NCBI GenBank assembly: GCA_000155695.1
Contig: DS990592.1
Coordinates: 3,782,335 to 3,846,334 of the forward strand
Length of the DNA: 64,000 nt
Direction of reading: 5' to 3'
Source: Verrucomicrobiia bacterium DG1235
Lineage (GTDB): Bacteria > Verrucomicrobiota > Verrucomicrobiia > Opitutales > Opitutaceae
A model generated the notes under the pieces. It made no database searches and had not been told where the DNA came from. It saw only the letters and a program-made list of their open reading frames with translations. Position numbers and translations under genes: made by a program. The first letter of the stretch is position 1; each line of letters begins with the position of its first letter. Of this stretch, positions 18,054-27,288 are shown piece by piece.

Positions 18054-19280
18054 TTACACTACGGCCGATAGCTCGGCCACCCGAGCTGCGATTACGGAGT
18101 TTACAATTTCCAAGGCTGCATCGATATCAGCCTTCGTCGCGATAAGGGGAGGCAAGAAACGAATCACGTTTCCACCAGCTGGTGGCACGACAAGCCCCGC
18201 ATCTCGCATCTTAACAACGATTTCAAAAGGCGCCTCCGCAATCTGGATACCGAGCATATAGCCCTGTCCTCTTACATCTAAAACGTAATCGGGATACTCA
18301 GCCTTTAGCGCTTCAAGTTGCTCCATAAAGTACGCTCCGTTTTCGCTGACGTTCGCCAAGAGCTTCTCGTTTTCGATCACGGAAATCGTTTCAAGCGCCG
18401 CCGCACAAATAAGCGGCGTGCCCCCAAAGGTCGTGCCGTGCGAACCTGCGTGGAAAAGCGACGCATGCTTGTCATCCATCCAAACCGCTCCGATTGGAAC
18501 ACCTCCGCCAAGGCCTTTAGCCATGCCGATCGCGTCCGGACGAATGCCCGCCTTCTCGAATGCGAAAAAGGTGCCAGACCGACCAGCGCCACACTGAACC
18601 TCATCGATAAGCAGCAGAATCCCCTCATCATCACAAAGCTTCCGCAAGCCCTGCAAAAATTCGATCGAGCACGGATTCACTCCGCCCTCACCCTGAATCG
18701 TTTCCACAAAGATTGCTGAAGTCTCTTCGTCCACCTTATCCGCAAAGGCTTGCAAGTCATTAAGCGGAGCTACTTCGAAACCAGGAACCAGAGGCCGAAA
18801 GCCGCCTTGGATCTTTTCCTGCGGCGTAGCGCTCATCCCTCCAAAGGTCCTGCCGTGAAAGGCCTGCTCGGCAACGATCACCTTAAACTGCTTCGCCTCA
18901 GCGCCCGACTTAGCCTTACCGTAAAGGCGAGAAAGTTTGATCAAAGCCTCGTTCGCCTCGGCGCCGCTATTGCAGAAGAAGACCTTGCCGCCTCCGCCTG
19001 CCTTATCGTTGAGCTTCGCAGCGAGTTGAGCCTGCTTTTCATTACGGTACAAGTTGCTGACATGAATCAGCTCACCTGCCTGTGATTGGATAGCGGATAC
19101 CAACCTAGGATGACAATGTCCCAGAGTTAGCACCGCGATGCCGGAACAAAAATCGAAGTACTCCTTATCCGCATCGTCCCACACGCGAACGCCGCGGCCA
19201 CGCGTGAACGTGATAGGCGGCAATCCGTAATTGCCGAGTACATTGTCCTTATAGAGCTGCTCGGTATTTTGTGTAGTCAT
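18054..19280 (-). CDS. argD: Acetylornithine aminotransferase
   Basis: PLP-dependent class-III aminotransferase (408 residues) converting N-acetylglutamate semialdehyde to N-acetylornithine. Visible family marks are the PLP-phosphate segment FCNSGAEANEAL (about 102), the DEVQCGAGRSG aspartate motif (about 220), and the Schiff-base lysine in GMAKGLGGGVPIGA (about 252). The TFGGTPL segment follows. It sits 51 bp downstream of argB and 35 bp upstream of argF. The length is typical of ArgD. Ornithine aminotransferase is an alternative on family grounds only; the operon makes ArgD far more likely. Confidence 0.95.
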   Translation of the reverse strand: MTTQNTEQLYKDNVLGNYGLPPITFTRGRGVRVWDDADKEYFDFCSGIAVLTLGHCHPRLVSAIQSQAGELIHVSNLYRNEKQAQLAAKLNDKAGGGGKVFFCNSGAEANEALIKLSRLYGKAKSGAEAKQFKVIVAEQAFHGRTFGGMSATPQEKIQGGFRPLVPGFEVAPLNDLQAFADKVDEETSAIFVETIQGEGGVNPCSIEFLQGLRKLCDDEGILLLIDEVQCGAGRSGTFFAFEKAGIRPDAIGMAKGLGGGVPIGAVWMDDKHASLFHAGSHGTTFGGTPLICAAALETISVIENEKLLANVSENGAYFMEQLEALKAEYPDYVLDVRGQGYMLGIQIAEAPFEIVVKMRDAGLVVPPAGGNVIRFLPPLIATKADIDAALEIVNSVIAARVAELSAVV

Positions 19281-19331
19281 GATGTTTTCGGATAGTGACG
19301 CAGCGCATTAGCCCGCATCGTTCGTTTATGC

Positions 19332-20210
19332 TTAGTGACAAATTTCAGTACCGATACCCTTATCGGTGAAGATTTCCAGGAGCAAGCTGTGAGCTAGCCG
19401 ACCATCGATAAAGTGAACCCTGTGCACGCCAGCATCGAGCGCCTTGATCGCGCTCTCGACCTTGGGAAGCATTCCCGCGCTAATCGTTCCGTTCTTCTTA
19501 AGCTTATCTACCTGATTAACTTTTAGAGTGGAAATCAATGTATCCAGATTTTTAGGATCCGACAGAAGCCCAGGAACATCGCTCATGTAAACAAGCCTCC
19601 GAGCTCTCAAAGCGCTCGCCACGCAAGCAGCCGCCACGTCCGCGTTTACATTGTAATACTGTCCGTCGTCATCCTTAGCGACTGGGGAGATAACAGGAGT
19701 ATACCCGTCTTTAATCGCCTTCTTGATAATCTTCGCCTTAACGCTGGTAATGTTTCCGACGAAGCCCAAATCCACTGGATCCCCGTGTACATCCGTATCC
19801 AGTTTTTCACACTGCAGGATGTTCTCACCTGGAATGCCGAGCGGATGATCTTTGCGAATCTGAAGCATTTCGCAGACGTCTCCATTCACCTTTCCGCTTA
19901 AGACATCGCGCACAACCTTTACGGATTCTCCATCGGTGTAACGGAGCCCGTTCACGAACTTCGTCTCTATTCCCTTATCCGCGAGAGCCCTACTGATTGC
20001 TTTGCCCCCGCCATGCACCACGACCGCATGGATACCGACCGCAGAAAGAAAGGCGATATCGCCCGCCACCCGCGCCCGTATTTCAGGGTCGGGATCATCC
20101 ATAAAACTGCCACCGTATTTGATGACGAATGTCGCGCCCCGAAAGGTCTGCACATAAGGGAGCGCTTCAACCAATACAGCTGCTTTGGAAATGATTTCCT
20201 GCATGTTCAT
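19332..20210 (-). CDS. argB: Acetylglutamate kinase
   Basis: Phosphorylates N-acetylglutamate, the second step of arginine synthesis. The 292-residue amino-acid-kinase fold shows [12 protein letters not shown] near residue 27, VVHGGGKAI near 62, and [14 protein letters not shown] near 180. An N-terminal helix (about 1-24, [20 protein letters not shown]) is present. It resembles the extension of the hexameric, arginine-inhibited ArgB type, so feedback inhibition by arginine is plausible. The ATG at 20210 gives the standard N terminus. It sits 35 bp after argJ. Confidence 0.96.
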   Translation of the reverse strand: MNMQEIISKAAVLVEALPYVQTFRGATFVIKYGGSFMDDPDPEIRARVAGDIAFLSAVGIHAVVVHGGGKAISRALADKGIETKFVNGLRYTDGESVKVVRDVLSGKVNGDVCEMLQIRKDHPLGIPGENILQCEKLDTDVHGDPVDLGFVGNITSVKAKIIKKAIKDGYTPVISPVAKDDDGQYYNVNADVAAACVASALRARRLVYMSDVPGLLSDPKNLDTLISTLKVNQVDKLKKNGTISAGMLPKVESAIKALDAGVHRVHFIDGRLAHSLLLEIFTDKGIGTEICH

Positions 20211-20245
20211 AGTTCGAAATAGAAAGGAATTTGAAAAGGTTTGAG

Positions 20246-21466
20246 CTACTCGCTTTTGTTGAAATCGACGTAGCCTTCGGTGAGATCGCTAGCCCGGAGA
20301 CGATAGCTCGCATCTCCCGCGTGCGTATTGATGTGGATGGTGAATCTTCGCTCGCTCACCACCGTCTTCCACTGTGGTTTGTTTTCCGGTATTGGAGTAC
20401 CGGATACGAGTGCAGGCACATCGCCATACGAGATATCGATTTTCTCGGGATCAAACTCCGAATCCGCATAGCCAAGGGCATCCATAAGCCGCCCCCAATT
20501 CGGATCGTTTCCGTACCAGGACGTTTTCACCAGAAGCGAATTGCCAATAGCCCGAGCTATATTTTCAGCTCCTTTTTCCGTGTCAGCTCCCGTAATCAAG
20601 AGCTCGACAACCTTCGTGATCCGCTCTCCATCCGCTACGATCTTATCCGCTAGATTATCGCAGATCAGAAAAAGAGCTTCCTTAAAGGCTTCAAGAGCCG
20701 AGTCGTCCAAGCGCACTCCTGATGCGCCGTTCGCAAGTACGAGCACTGTATCATTAGTGCTCATATCTCCATCGACCGTAATCGCATTAAAGGTATGCTT
20801 AACCGCCTCCTGCAGAATCGGTTTCAGAGCCACTTCGCCCGCGTCAATATCTGTCGTAATAAAGGCGAGCATCGTCGCCATATCCGGCTGGATCATGCCA
20901 GCTCCTTTCGCGGAGCCTGCCAAAGTCACGGTCTTGCCGCCGACTGAGAATGTCGCCGTGCACGTCTTTTTTCGCGTATCGGAAGTTAGAATACAATTGG
21001 AGAACGATTCGCCATCGGTGTCGCCGGCTTGAGCCGCTCTTCCCGCAGCAGCGATCGCCGGAGAAATCCGATCCATCGGCAGCAACTCTCCAATACGGCC
21101 CGTCGAGCAAACAAGAAAACTATTGCCCGGAACCCCGCAGGCCGAGGCCGCTTGATCAGCCATTTGCGCCGCATCGACCTTACCCTGTTCTCCAGTACAG
21201 GCGTTCGCATTGCCGCTATTGGCCACGATTCCATGAATAGCTGTACTTGAATTTAGGATACCTTCGCACTGAAGGACAGGCGCAGCCTTTACCCTGTTTT
21301 TCGTAAACACACCCGCCGCTGCGCAAGGAGTCTTGGAGAAGACGATCCCCGTATCGAGCCGGTCGTTTCCTTTGCGACGCACATCCGCAGATACTCCTTT
21401 GGCAAAGAATCCCTTAGGATCCGTGACACCTAAAGTATTGGGCGTGAATGTGATTTCGATTGGCAT
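20246..21466 (-). CDS. argJ: Glutamate N-acetyltransferase / ornithine acetyltransferase
   Basis: ArgJ recycles the acetyl group from N-acetylornithine to glutamate. The 406-residue precursor contains the self-cleavage site [20 protein letters not shown] (about residues 185-204), where the Thr of ATML becomes the nucleophile of the beta subunit. Other marks are [13 protein letters not shown] (about 80) and the C-terminal EGYVDFN. With ArgJ in the cluster the acetyl cycle is closed. Whether it also uses acetyl-CoA (bifunctional type) cannot be judged here. It starts 6 bp after the argC stop. Confidence 0.96.
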   Translation of the reverse strand: MPIEITFTPNTLGVTDPKGFFAKGVSADVRRKGNDRLDTGIVFSKTPCAAAGVFTKNRVKAAPVLQCEGILNSSTAIHGIVANSGNANACTGEQGKVDAAQMADQAASACGVPGNSFLVCSTGRIGELLPMDRISPAIAAAGRAAQAGDTDGESFSNCILTSDTRKKTCTATFSVGGKTVTLAGSAKGAGMIQPDMATMLAFITTDIDAGEVALKPILQEAVKHTFNAITVDGDMSTNDTVLVLANGASGVRLDDSALEAFKEALFLICDNLADKIVADGERITKVVELLITGADTEKGAENIARAIGNSLLVKTSWYGNDPNWGRLMDALGYADSEFDPEKIDISYGDVPALVSGTPIPENKPQWKTVVSERRFTIHINTHAGDASYRLRASDLTEGYVDFNKSE

Positions 21467-21472
21467 AATGTT

Positions 21473-22498
21473 CTAGATAAGTCCGGTGGTTTCATCCCAA
21501 CCCTGCCAGATGTTCAGAATCTGGATCGCCTGTCCGCCGGCGCCTTTAACGAGGTTGTCCTCAGCGGAGGTGATTACGAAGTTGCCCGTCCGCTCGTCCT
21601 TGACCGCGGAAACGTCTACCCGATTCGTGCCGACAACGTACTTGGTGTCAGGCCGCTCGCTTGGTGGCAGAATACAGATAAAAGGTTTATCGGAATAAGC
21701 CTTTTCCCACTCGGCATATAGCTGCTCGATCGTGGAACCCTGCGAGGGCACGGTAATCGTCGTCGCAATTCCCCGATTCATAGGGGCCAGGTGGGGGTTG
21801 AACTGGATGACCACCTCTTCCCCAGCCGCTAAGGAAAGCTGCTCTTCCATTTCGGATAGATGGCGATGTTTGGGAACACCGTAGGCCTTCGCGCTCTCGT
21901 TCACTTCGCAGAAGGAGAAGGCCTCCTTGCTCTGCTTGCCCGCGCCGCTCGTGCCGCTAAAAGAATTAGCGACTATGTGTTCCTTGCTGATGATTCCCGC
22001 CCTCATCAATGGAAGCAAGGGGACGAGAATGCTGGTCGGATAACAACCGGGGCAGGCAAAGAGATCCTTTGACTGCCAGCCGTCCGCGGAAAGTTCAGGC
22101 ATGACATATTGAGCGCGACCAAGCAGCTCCACGTCAGGATGGGCAGCTCCGTAGAATTCTTCGTAAACGGCTGGATCGGAAATCCGAAAATCGGCGCTGA
22201 GATCGATGACCTTCTTTCCCGCATCTACGAGGTGCCGCGCGTATTCGGCAGCCGCTCCATGCGGAAGCGATAGAAAGGCGACATCGATATCTTCCCGAGC
22301 TGCCAGTTCAGCCGGATCCGAGTTCTCGAACAACATCTTGTCGAGCACCCCACGCAAGGCAGGAATCACGGCGCTAACTGCCTGACCGGCCTTGCTCCGC
22401 GACGTAACGGCCTTAAGCGTCACCTTCGGGTGGGCGGCAAGGAGTTTGACTAGGATTTCCCCTCCGTAACCGGAGGCGCCTACGATGGCTATATTCAT
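21473..22498 (-). CDS. argC: N-acetyl-gamma-glutamyl-phosphate reductase
   Basis: NADPH-dependent reduction of acetylglutamyl phosphate to the semialdehyde. The 341-residue product begins with a Rossmann motif (MNIAIVGASGYGGEILVKLL). The catalytic cysteine is in FACPGCYPTS (about residue 148), followed by the SGTSGAGKQ segment and the HRHLSEMEEQL histidine (about 210). It is the first gene of the arg cluster. The 95-bp spacer between it and the rpsI terminator must contain the arg promoter, but I could not assign boxes or an ArgR operator. Confidence 0.96.
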   Translation of the reverse strand: MNIAIVGASGYGGEILVKLLAAHPKVTLKAVTSRSKAGQAVSAVIPALRGVLDKMLFENSDPAELAAREDIDVAFLSLPHGAAAEYARHLVDAGKKVIDLSADFRISDPAVYEEFYGAAHPDVELLGRAQYVMPELSADGWQSKDLFACPGCYPTSILVPLLPLMRAGIISKEHIVANSFSGTSGAGKQSKEAFSFCEVNESAKAYGVPKHRHLSEMEEQLSLAAGEEVVIQFNPHLAPMNRGIATTITVPSQGSTIEQLYAEWEKAYSDKPFICILPPSERPDTKYVVGTNRVDVSAVKDERTGNFVITSAEDNLVKGAGGQAIQILNIWQGWDETTGLI

Positions 22499-22593
22499 TG
22501 CTCTAAAAATTTGGATGCAGGGAGGCCGCCTAGCGGTAGATGTCGCTTCCTACGGAGAAAAATTTGCTGTGGATGTCCTTGGGATAGGAATAG

Positions 22594-22631
22594 AAAAAGC
22601 CCTCATGGTCACGCGGACCAGTGAGGGCTTT
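22594..22631 (-). terminator. Rho-independent terminator of the rplM-rpsI operon
   Basis: On the minus strand, shortly after the rpsI stop, a 10-bp AAAGCCCTCA / TGAGGGCTTT stem encloses a smaller GGTC/GACC pair and runs into TTTTTCTATT. It cleanly separates the ribosomal-protein operon from argC. Confidence 0.85.
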
Positions 22632-22655
22632 CGAAAAATTCTGCAGATAAGCGGA

Positions 22656-23054
22656 TTAACGCTTGGAGAACTGGAACTTCTTACGTGCCCCGGGCTGACC
22701 GGCTTTCTTACGCTCCTTCATGCGAGGATCGCGAGTGAGGTGGCCAGCTTGCTTGAGTGGGATACGGAGTTCACCGTCGAGCTTGAGCAATGCGCGAGCG
22801 ATACCGAGAGAGATCGCGCCAGCTTGTCCGCTGTCACCACCGCCTTGTACCTTGGCAATCACGTCAACCTTGTCCTTGAGCTCGGAAGTAGCGAGCGGGG
22901 ACAAAGCGATACGCTGGAAATTCTCGTGAGAGAAAAATGCCTCGGTTTCCTTGCCGTTTACCACGATCTTGCCAGTGCCCTCTTGAAGACGGACGCGAGC
23001 GACTGCGGTTTTACGACGGCCAGTGCCTAGAAATACGTTTGATTCAACGGACAT
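22656..23054 (-). CDS. rpsI: 30S ribosomal protein S9
   Basis: 132 residues with the S9 start GTGRRKTAVARVRL, the central GGGDSGQAGAISLGIARAL, and the conserved C terminus LTRDPRMKERKKAG...KKFQFSKR that reaches the P-site tRNA. It is 18 bp downstream of rplM, the near-universal bacterial pairing. A strong terminator follows. Highly expressed genes on this strand are consistent with a replication origin to the right. Confidence 0.98.
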   Translation of the reverse strand: MSVESNVFLGTGRRKTAVARVRLQEGTGKIVVNGKETEAFFSHENFQRIALSPLATSELKDKVDVIAKVQGGGDSGQAGAISLGIARALLKLDGELRIPLKQAGHLTRDPRMKERKKAGQPGARKKFQFSKR

Positions 23055-23072
23055 GTGTAAAAGCTGTATGGA

Positions 23073-23501
23073 TTAGAGGGAAACAACCTCTGGGTTTTGC
23101 GCTTCGTGTGGGTGAGACTCGCCTGCGTACACCTTAAGCTTGGTGAGCATCTTGCGGGCGAGGCGGTTCTTTGGAAGCATTCCCTTCACGGCGTGCTTCA
23201 CGACGAAATCCGGCTGACGTTCCTGCATCTGAGCAACGCTGAGACGCTTTTCGCCGCCAACGTAGCCGCTGTAGAACATGTACTGCTTCTGCTCTTCCTT
23301 CTTGCCGGTCAGGGCGATCTTGTCGGCGTTGATCACGACAACGAAGTCACCTGTGTCCACGTGTGGAGTGTAGGTGGGCTTGTTGCGGCCGCGTAGAATG
23401 TTAGCGATCTTCACGGACAAACGTCCCAATACCTGATCCTTTGCGTCGATCACGTACCAGTTGCGTTGTACCGTTTCCTGTTTGGCGAGAAATGTTTTCA
23501 T
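23073..23501 (-). CDS. rplM: 50S ribosomal protein L13
   Basis: Starting at the ATG at 23501 gives 142 residues, the same length as E. coli L13, with the canonical N terminus MKTFLAKQETVQRNWYVIDA. An in-frame ATG 27 bp further upstream would add an atypical MFCSFSRNP leader and is rejected. Motifs include LGRLSVKIANILRG, YTPHVDTGDFVVVINADKI, VKGMLPKNRLARKML and LKVYAGESHPH. It is the first gene of the rplM-rpsI operon. Confidence 0.97.
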   Translation of the reverse strand: MKTFLAKQETVQRNWYVIDAKDQVLGRLSVKIANILRGRNKPTYTPHVDTGDFVVVINADKIALTGKKEEQKQYMFYSGYVGGEKRLSVAQMQERQPDFVVKHAVKGMLPKNRLARKMLTKLKVYAGESHPHEAQNPEVVSL

Positions 23502-23589
23502 CGGATTTCGAGAAAAAGAGCAAAACACCTAGCCTGCGCCGGAGCCTTGTCAATGGTTTACTGAATTAATTTGGATGCGTCCGTCCGAG

Positions 23590-24264
23590 CTAAAATCTTA
23601 GCCTGACTGCCGCGCTTCCATAGAGACTGTTGTCGGGCATGCCAGCTCCAAAGTCGTTATCCGAATAATGAAGGCCAAGCAACAGTCGACTAGAAGGCCC
23701 TAGCTCCACCGGATACAGCAGGTCTAAGCCATAGTAGCGATAATCGACGTCCGCCTCCACCAGGCCTGCTCGAATCGTGGCCTGAAAAGGGAAGACATCG
23801 AGCGGAACCGCTACCGAAGTCGACGCTTCGACCGTAAAGGCGTCCAAATCGAAATCATTGTATATGTATATTGATGGAGAGAAGGTTCCGAATTCGCCCA
23901 CTAGCCCGACATAGCCTTCGAAGGTCTCGTCGAAGCCGTCGGTAAAACTCAAGGTGCCTCCTAGATCGATCGCGAGCTTATCCCCCGCAGCCCACCCGTA
24001 CCCGGCGTAGACATCGTATTGATCCCCAATCGTTTCCGGCCGACTCCTGTTTTCCAGAGGCAAGGCTGCCCAAAGCCCGCCATAGACGTTTCCCTGGCTC
24101 AGCTCCAGCGAAGGGTGCCACGTTAGATCCGCCATTTCCAAGCCACGGTCTACATAAATGCTGCTGATCGCTGCCTCAAGCGTACCGTCCGCCGCCGAAC
24201 AATGAGAAACGACGCCGAGAAGCGTCGCAGCCAAAGCGCTTTGAATAAGGGGATTGTCTTTCAT
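23590..24264 (-). CDS. Small outer-membrane-type beta-barrel protein of unknown function
   Basis: 224 residues with a Sec signal peptide (about 1-24; core SALAATLLGVVSHCSA) followed by alternating hydrophobic/aromatic strands such as GGLWAALPLEN, YDVYAGYGWAAGDKLAIDLGG and RLLLGLHYSDNDFG. It ends in RLRF, with the terminal Phe typical of barrel assembly. The pattern resembles the short 'TIGR02001/Gcw_chp' type of exported barrel-like proteins, but I cannot confirm this. It is transcribed away from the DUF423 gene, and an 18-bp perfect palindrome lies in the shared upstream region. Confidence 0.7.
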   Translation of the reverse strand: MKDNPLIQSALAATLLGVVSHCSAADGTLEAAISSIYVDRGLEMADLTWHPSLELSQGNVYGGLWAALPLENRSRPETIGDQYDVYAGYGWAAGDKLAIDLGGTLSFTDGFDETFEGYVGLVGEFGTFSPSIYIYNDFDLDAFTVEASTSVAVPLDVFPFQATIRAGLVEADVDYRYYGLDLLYPVELGPSSRLLLGLHYSDNDFGAGMPDNSLYGSAAVRLRF

Positions 24265-24334
24265 AGTGGGCGAACTGGAATGGGTGTGTAGTTAAGAAGG
24301 CCGAAAAGGCCCAGAATAGAATTTGATCGGTCCA

Positions 24335-24352
24335 ACTTTGATTAATCAAAGT
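24335..24352. promoter_or_regulatory. 18-bp perfect palindrome, candidate operator
   Basis: ACTTTGATTAATCAAAGT is a perfect 18-bp palindrome. It lies in the 135-bp spacer between the divergent barrel gene (start 24264) and the DUF423 gene (start 24400), 71 and 48 bp from the two starts. The position fits a dimeric regulator controlling one or both genes. The FNR-like half-sites TTGAT/ATCAA are 2 bp apart instead of 4, so this is not a standard FNR box. Confidence 0.5.
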
Positions 24353-24399
24353 CTGTTAAACGCAATACTCAAAATCACTCTTTTCTTTAATTTCTATCT

Positions 24400-24753
24400 A
24401 TGAACAAATTGACCCTTAGCTGCCTCATCGCCGTCGCGGGGATTGGTCTGGGCGCTTTTGGAGCGCATGGCCTGAAGGACCAGTTGCTTGCAAATGGAAC
24501 CACCGAGGTCTGGAACAAGGCGGTTCTCTACCACCTGATTCACGCGGTCGTCCTTTTCGTCGCGGCAAATTCGAGCGGAACGCTCAATAGCAAGTGGGCC
24601 TTCCGACTTTGGAGCGTCGGCATTCTTCTCTTTTCCGGATCACTCTATATTCTAGCCCTCAGCAAATGGAGCCTCCTCGGCCCGATAACGCCCCTCGGAG
24701 GGCTCGCTTTCATAGCCGGGTGGATCTGCCTCATTTTCGAAAACAAGAAGTAG
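24400..24753 (+). CDS. DUF423 (YgdD-type) small integral membrane protein
   Basis: 117 residues with four predicted transmembrane helices. The family's conserved N-terminal GIGLGAFGAHGLKD (about 15-28) is present, as are YHLIHAVVLFVAA, LFSGSLYILAL and the C-terminal ITPLGGLAFIAGWICL. The molecular function of the family is unknown. It is followed 14 bp later by the CCA-adding enzyme gene, with which it is probably co-transcribed. Confidence 0.92.
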   Translation: MNKLTLSCLIAVAGIGLGAFGAHGLKDQLLANGTTEVWNKAVLYHLIHAVVLFVAANSSGTLNSKWAFRLWSVGILLFSGSLYILALSKWSLLGPITPLGGLAFIAGWICLIFENKK

Positions 24754-24767
24754 CCGCCCCTCCCACT

Positions 24768-26189
24768 ATGCCCCTCCAACCTACACGCCAGCGCTTGGAT
24801 CTAAGCCTTCCTCGCGCTCTGAAACAGGCGCTGCAGACCCTAGAGTCCGCTGGCGCTACTTGCCGTGTTGTTGGCGGGTCGATACGCGACGCTCTCTTAG
24901 GACTTGAGCCGAAGGATTTCGACGTCGAGGTTTATGGCCTCGACCTCGATTCAATCGCTCAAACCCTGGCGAAACTTGGAAAGACGGATCTCGTGGGCAA
25001 GGCCTTTGCCGTAGTCAAACTTTGGACACATGGCGAGGAGTACGACTTCGCCATACCGCGTCGCGAATCGAAGAGCGGCTCCGGTCACCGCGGCTTCACC
25101 ATCGAAACTGACGCCCACCTCAGCGAGGAAGAAGCCCTCAAGCGCCGCGACTTCACCATCAACGCTCTCCTCTACGATCACGCCACTAGCGAAGTGATCG
25201 ACTATTTCAACGGTCTCGAAGATCTGGAAAGGCGCATTCTACGCCACGTAAGCCCCGCCTTTTCGGAAGACCCTCTCCGCGTCCTGCGAGCCATGCAATT
25301 CGCCGGACGCTTCGAAATGGAACTGCACCCTGACACGGCTGCCCTCTGCCGCAAAATCGGCCACGAATTCTGGACCCTGCCAAAAGAACGCGTCTGGACC
25401 GAATGGGAAAAATGGGCCAAACGCTCCCGCTCCCTATCCCACGGGCTTCGTGCCCTCGTAGCCAGCGGATGGTTACGCTACTTTCCAGAGCTCAACGCCC
25501 TTCGCAGTCTTCCTCAAGACCCGGAATGGCACCCGGAAGGCGATGCTTGGACTCATACGCTCTACTGCCTCGACGCGCTCGTTCGCGATACCGACTGGAG
25601 CTCGCTTGCCGAAGCTGAACGCGGCGTCCTCGCCTTCGGAGTCCTCTGTCACGATCTCGGCAAAGCTCGTTGCACTCGCTGGGCTCTCAAGCGGGGCGAG
25701 AAACATTGGATCAGCCCCGGTCACGATTCGCAAAGCGTCTGGCTCGCAGAACAGTTCTTCAACAAGATGCGCGCCCCGCACGAGTTGCGCGACAAAGTCA
25801 TGGCCTTAGTAGGCAATCACCACTTTTTGAATACAGTTCCAGAAGGCGGTCACAGCGACGCCTCGCTGCGACGCCTCGCCAAACGCCTTTCTCCCGCCAC
25901 AACCCATGAGCTCGTCTACGTCATGACGGCAGACCACCGCGGTAGACCTCCCCTCCTATCCGAAGCCCAGGACTTGCGAATCGCAGAATTCAAAATTCGT
26001 ATCCAAAAATTGGATCTAAAAGAGTCAGCCCCTTCGCCTATCCTCCTTGGCCGCCACCTCATCGCCCGAGGCTTGAAGCCCAGCCCCAACTTTAGGCCAA
26101 TCCTCGATGCCGCCTACGAAGCCCAACTCGATGGGTCGTTTCGCGACGAAGCCGGAGCCATCGAATGGCTAAATGAAAACCAAAGGTAG
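24768..26189 (+). CDS. cca: CCA tRNA nucleotidyltransferase (class II, with HD domain)
   Basis: Adds or repairs the 3' CCA end of tRNA. From the ATG at 24768 it has 473 residues. The nucleotidyltransferase head shows GGSIRDALLG and the catalytic DFDVEVYG carboxylates (about 34-57). RRDFTINALLYD and the RNA-binding segment (FSEDPLRVLRAMQFAGRF) follow. A C-terminal HD phosphohydrolase domain carries FGVLCHDLGKA and the HH pair of VGNHHFL. The frame is open upstream into the DUF423 gene, but that extension is out of frame with DUF423 and not family-like, so the downstream ATG is chosen. Its TAG stop lies inside a dispersed GGTAG repeat. Confidence 0.93.
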   Translation: MPLQPTRQRLDLSLPRALKQALQTLESAGATCRVVGGSIRDALLGLEPKDFDVEVYGLDLDSIAQTLAKLGKTDLVGKAFAVVKLWTHGEEYDFAIPRRESKSGSGHRGFTIETDAHLSEEEALKRRDFTINALLYDHATSEVIDYFNGLEDLERRILRHVSPAFSEDPLRVLRAMQFAGRFEMELHPDTAALCRKIGHEFWTLPKERVWTEWEKWAKRSRSLSHGLRALVASGWLRYFPELNALRSLPQDPEWHPEGDAWTHTLYCLDALVRDTDWSSLAEAERGVLAFGVLCHDLGKARCTRWALKRGEKHWISPGHDSQSVWLAEQFFNKMRAPHELRDKVMALVGNHHFLNTVPEGGHSDASLRRLAKRLSPATTHELVYVMTADHRGRPPLLSEAQDLRIAEFKIRIQKLDLKESAPSPILLGRHLIARGLKPSPNFRPILDAAYEAQLDGSFRDEAGAIEWLNENQR

Positions 26190-26230
26190 AGCGTGGCCGC
26201 CGCGCCACGCCTAGCCTAGCGCAACTGTCC
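26185..26230 (+). repeat. GC-rich GGTAG-type intergenic repeat, copy 1
   Basis: Begins GGTAGAGCGTGGCCGCCGCG and continues with CCACGCCTAGCC and GCAACTG. It matches the copy at 27384 over about 25 bases with few changes. The first TAG is the stop codon of cca. The two copies flank gpsA in the same orientation. Confidence 0.6.
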
Positions 26231-26277
26231 TGCATAACCCATAGGCCGACGGACCGATCCGCGCATACCCCTCCAGT

Positions 26278-27288
26278 CTACAGCGACTCCGCTTTCAACC
26301 CACGCAGCATCAGGCGCTCGATGCCTTCCTTCGGGCTGACATCGTTGTACAGCGTCTCGTAGATTTGCTCGATGATCGGCGCGTCGATCCCCTTCTCCTG
26401 ACACAGCTTGTGGTAGCCAAGACAAGTACGATAACCCTCCACCGTCATCTTCCGCACATTGATCAGCTCGTCGATGCTCACGCCCTTCGCGATCAACTCG
26501 CCAAAGGTGCGATTCCGGCTCTCCGTCCCGTTGCAGGTAAGCACCAAGTCGCCCATCCCGCTCAGACCATAAAAAGTCGCCGTCTCCCCGCCCAACGCGG
26601 TGCCAATCCGATGCATCTCCGCCAAAGCCCGCGTCTGCAGCGCCGCCTTGGCATTGTCAGTGAGACCCAGCCCGTCGCAGCAACCAGAAGCAATCGCGTA
26701 CACGTTCTTCAGCGAGCCCCCCAAAGAGACACCCTTAAGATCGCTCGAACGATAGACGCGCAGCGCCGGGCCGCTCATCGCAGCCTGAATCTCCTTCGCG
26801 TCCGCCTCGCCCAAGGTGCTAGCAAGCACGATGGCCGACGGCTGCTGGCCCGCCACCTGGCTAGCGAAAGTCGGCCCACTCAAAGTACCCACCGCAAAGC
26901 CAGGCAGCTCTTCCTGGATCACCTCGTAGGGAAACTGCTGCGTCCCCTCCTCGACCCCCTTGGTCAAGGTCAGCAGCAGCTTCAACTTATTCGAACCCGC
27001 TTCTTCCAGGGACTTTCTAATCTCCCCGCACACGCTGCGCAAAAACTTCGTTGGCGCCGCGATGATGCACACCTCCGCCTCGCTCAAAGCCGGCTGATAC
27101 TCGTGGGTGATCCTCATCGACTCGCCCAAGCGATAGCCCGGCAAGAACTCCTTGTTTTCCCGAGCTTCAGTCATTTCCTCGACCTGCCGCGGCTCGCGCG
27201 GAACAAGCGTCACGTCTTGCCCAAGCTTCTCTAAATGGATCGCCACAGCAGTACCCCAGGCGCCGGCAGGTAGTATACAGAAATTCAT
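26278..27288 (-). CDS. gpsA: Glycerol-3-phosphate dehydrogenase [NAD(P)+] with altered first glycine of the dinucleotide motif
   Basis: Makes sn-glycerol-3-phosphate for phospholipids from dihydroxyacetone phosphate. The ATG at 27288 is chosen because GGGAGGGAC lies just upstream as a strong ribosome-binding site. An ATG 15 bp further upstream overlaps this site. The 336-residue product has the N-terminal Rossmann segment ILPAGAWGTAVA, where the usual GxGxxG begins with Pro7. Other marks are GTLSGPTFASQVAG (about 140), the catalytic Lys in LKGVSLGGSLKNVYAIASG (about 185-204), and AEMHRIG..LGG...GLSGMGDLVLTC. It stands alone between two repeat copies. Confidence 0.93.
   Translation of the reverse strand: MNFCILPAGAWGTAVAIHLEKLGQDVTLVPREPRQVEEMTEARENKEFLPGYRLGESMRITHEYQPALSEAEVCIIAAPTKFLRSVCGEIRKSLEEAGSNKLKLLLTLTKGVEEGTQQFPYEVIQEELPGFAVGTLSGPTFASQVAGQQPSAIVLASTLGEADAKEIQAAMSGPALRVYRSSDLKGVSLGGSLKNVYAIASGCCDGLGLTDNAKAALQTRALAEMHRIGTALGGETATFYGLSGMGDLVLTCNGTESRNRTFGELIAKGVSIDELINVRKMTVEGYRTCLGYHKLCQEKGIDAPIIEQIYETLYNDVSPKEGIERLMLRGLKAESL

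Noticed and set aside
24335-24352. FNR/CRP site reading of the 18-bp palindrome
   Set aside because: The TTGAT and ATCAA half-sites are 2 bp apart rather than the required 4, so an FNR assignment is not supported.
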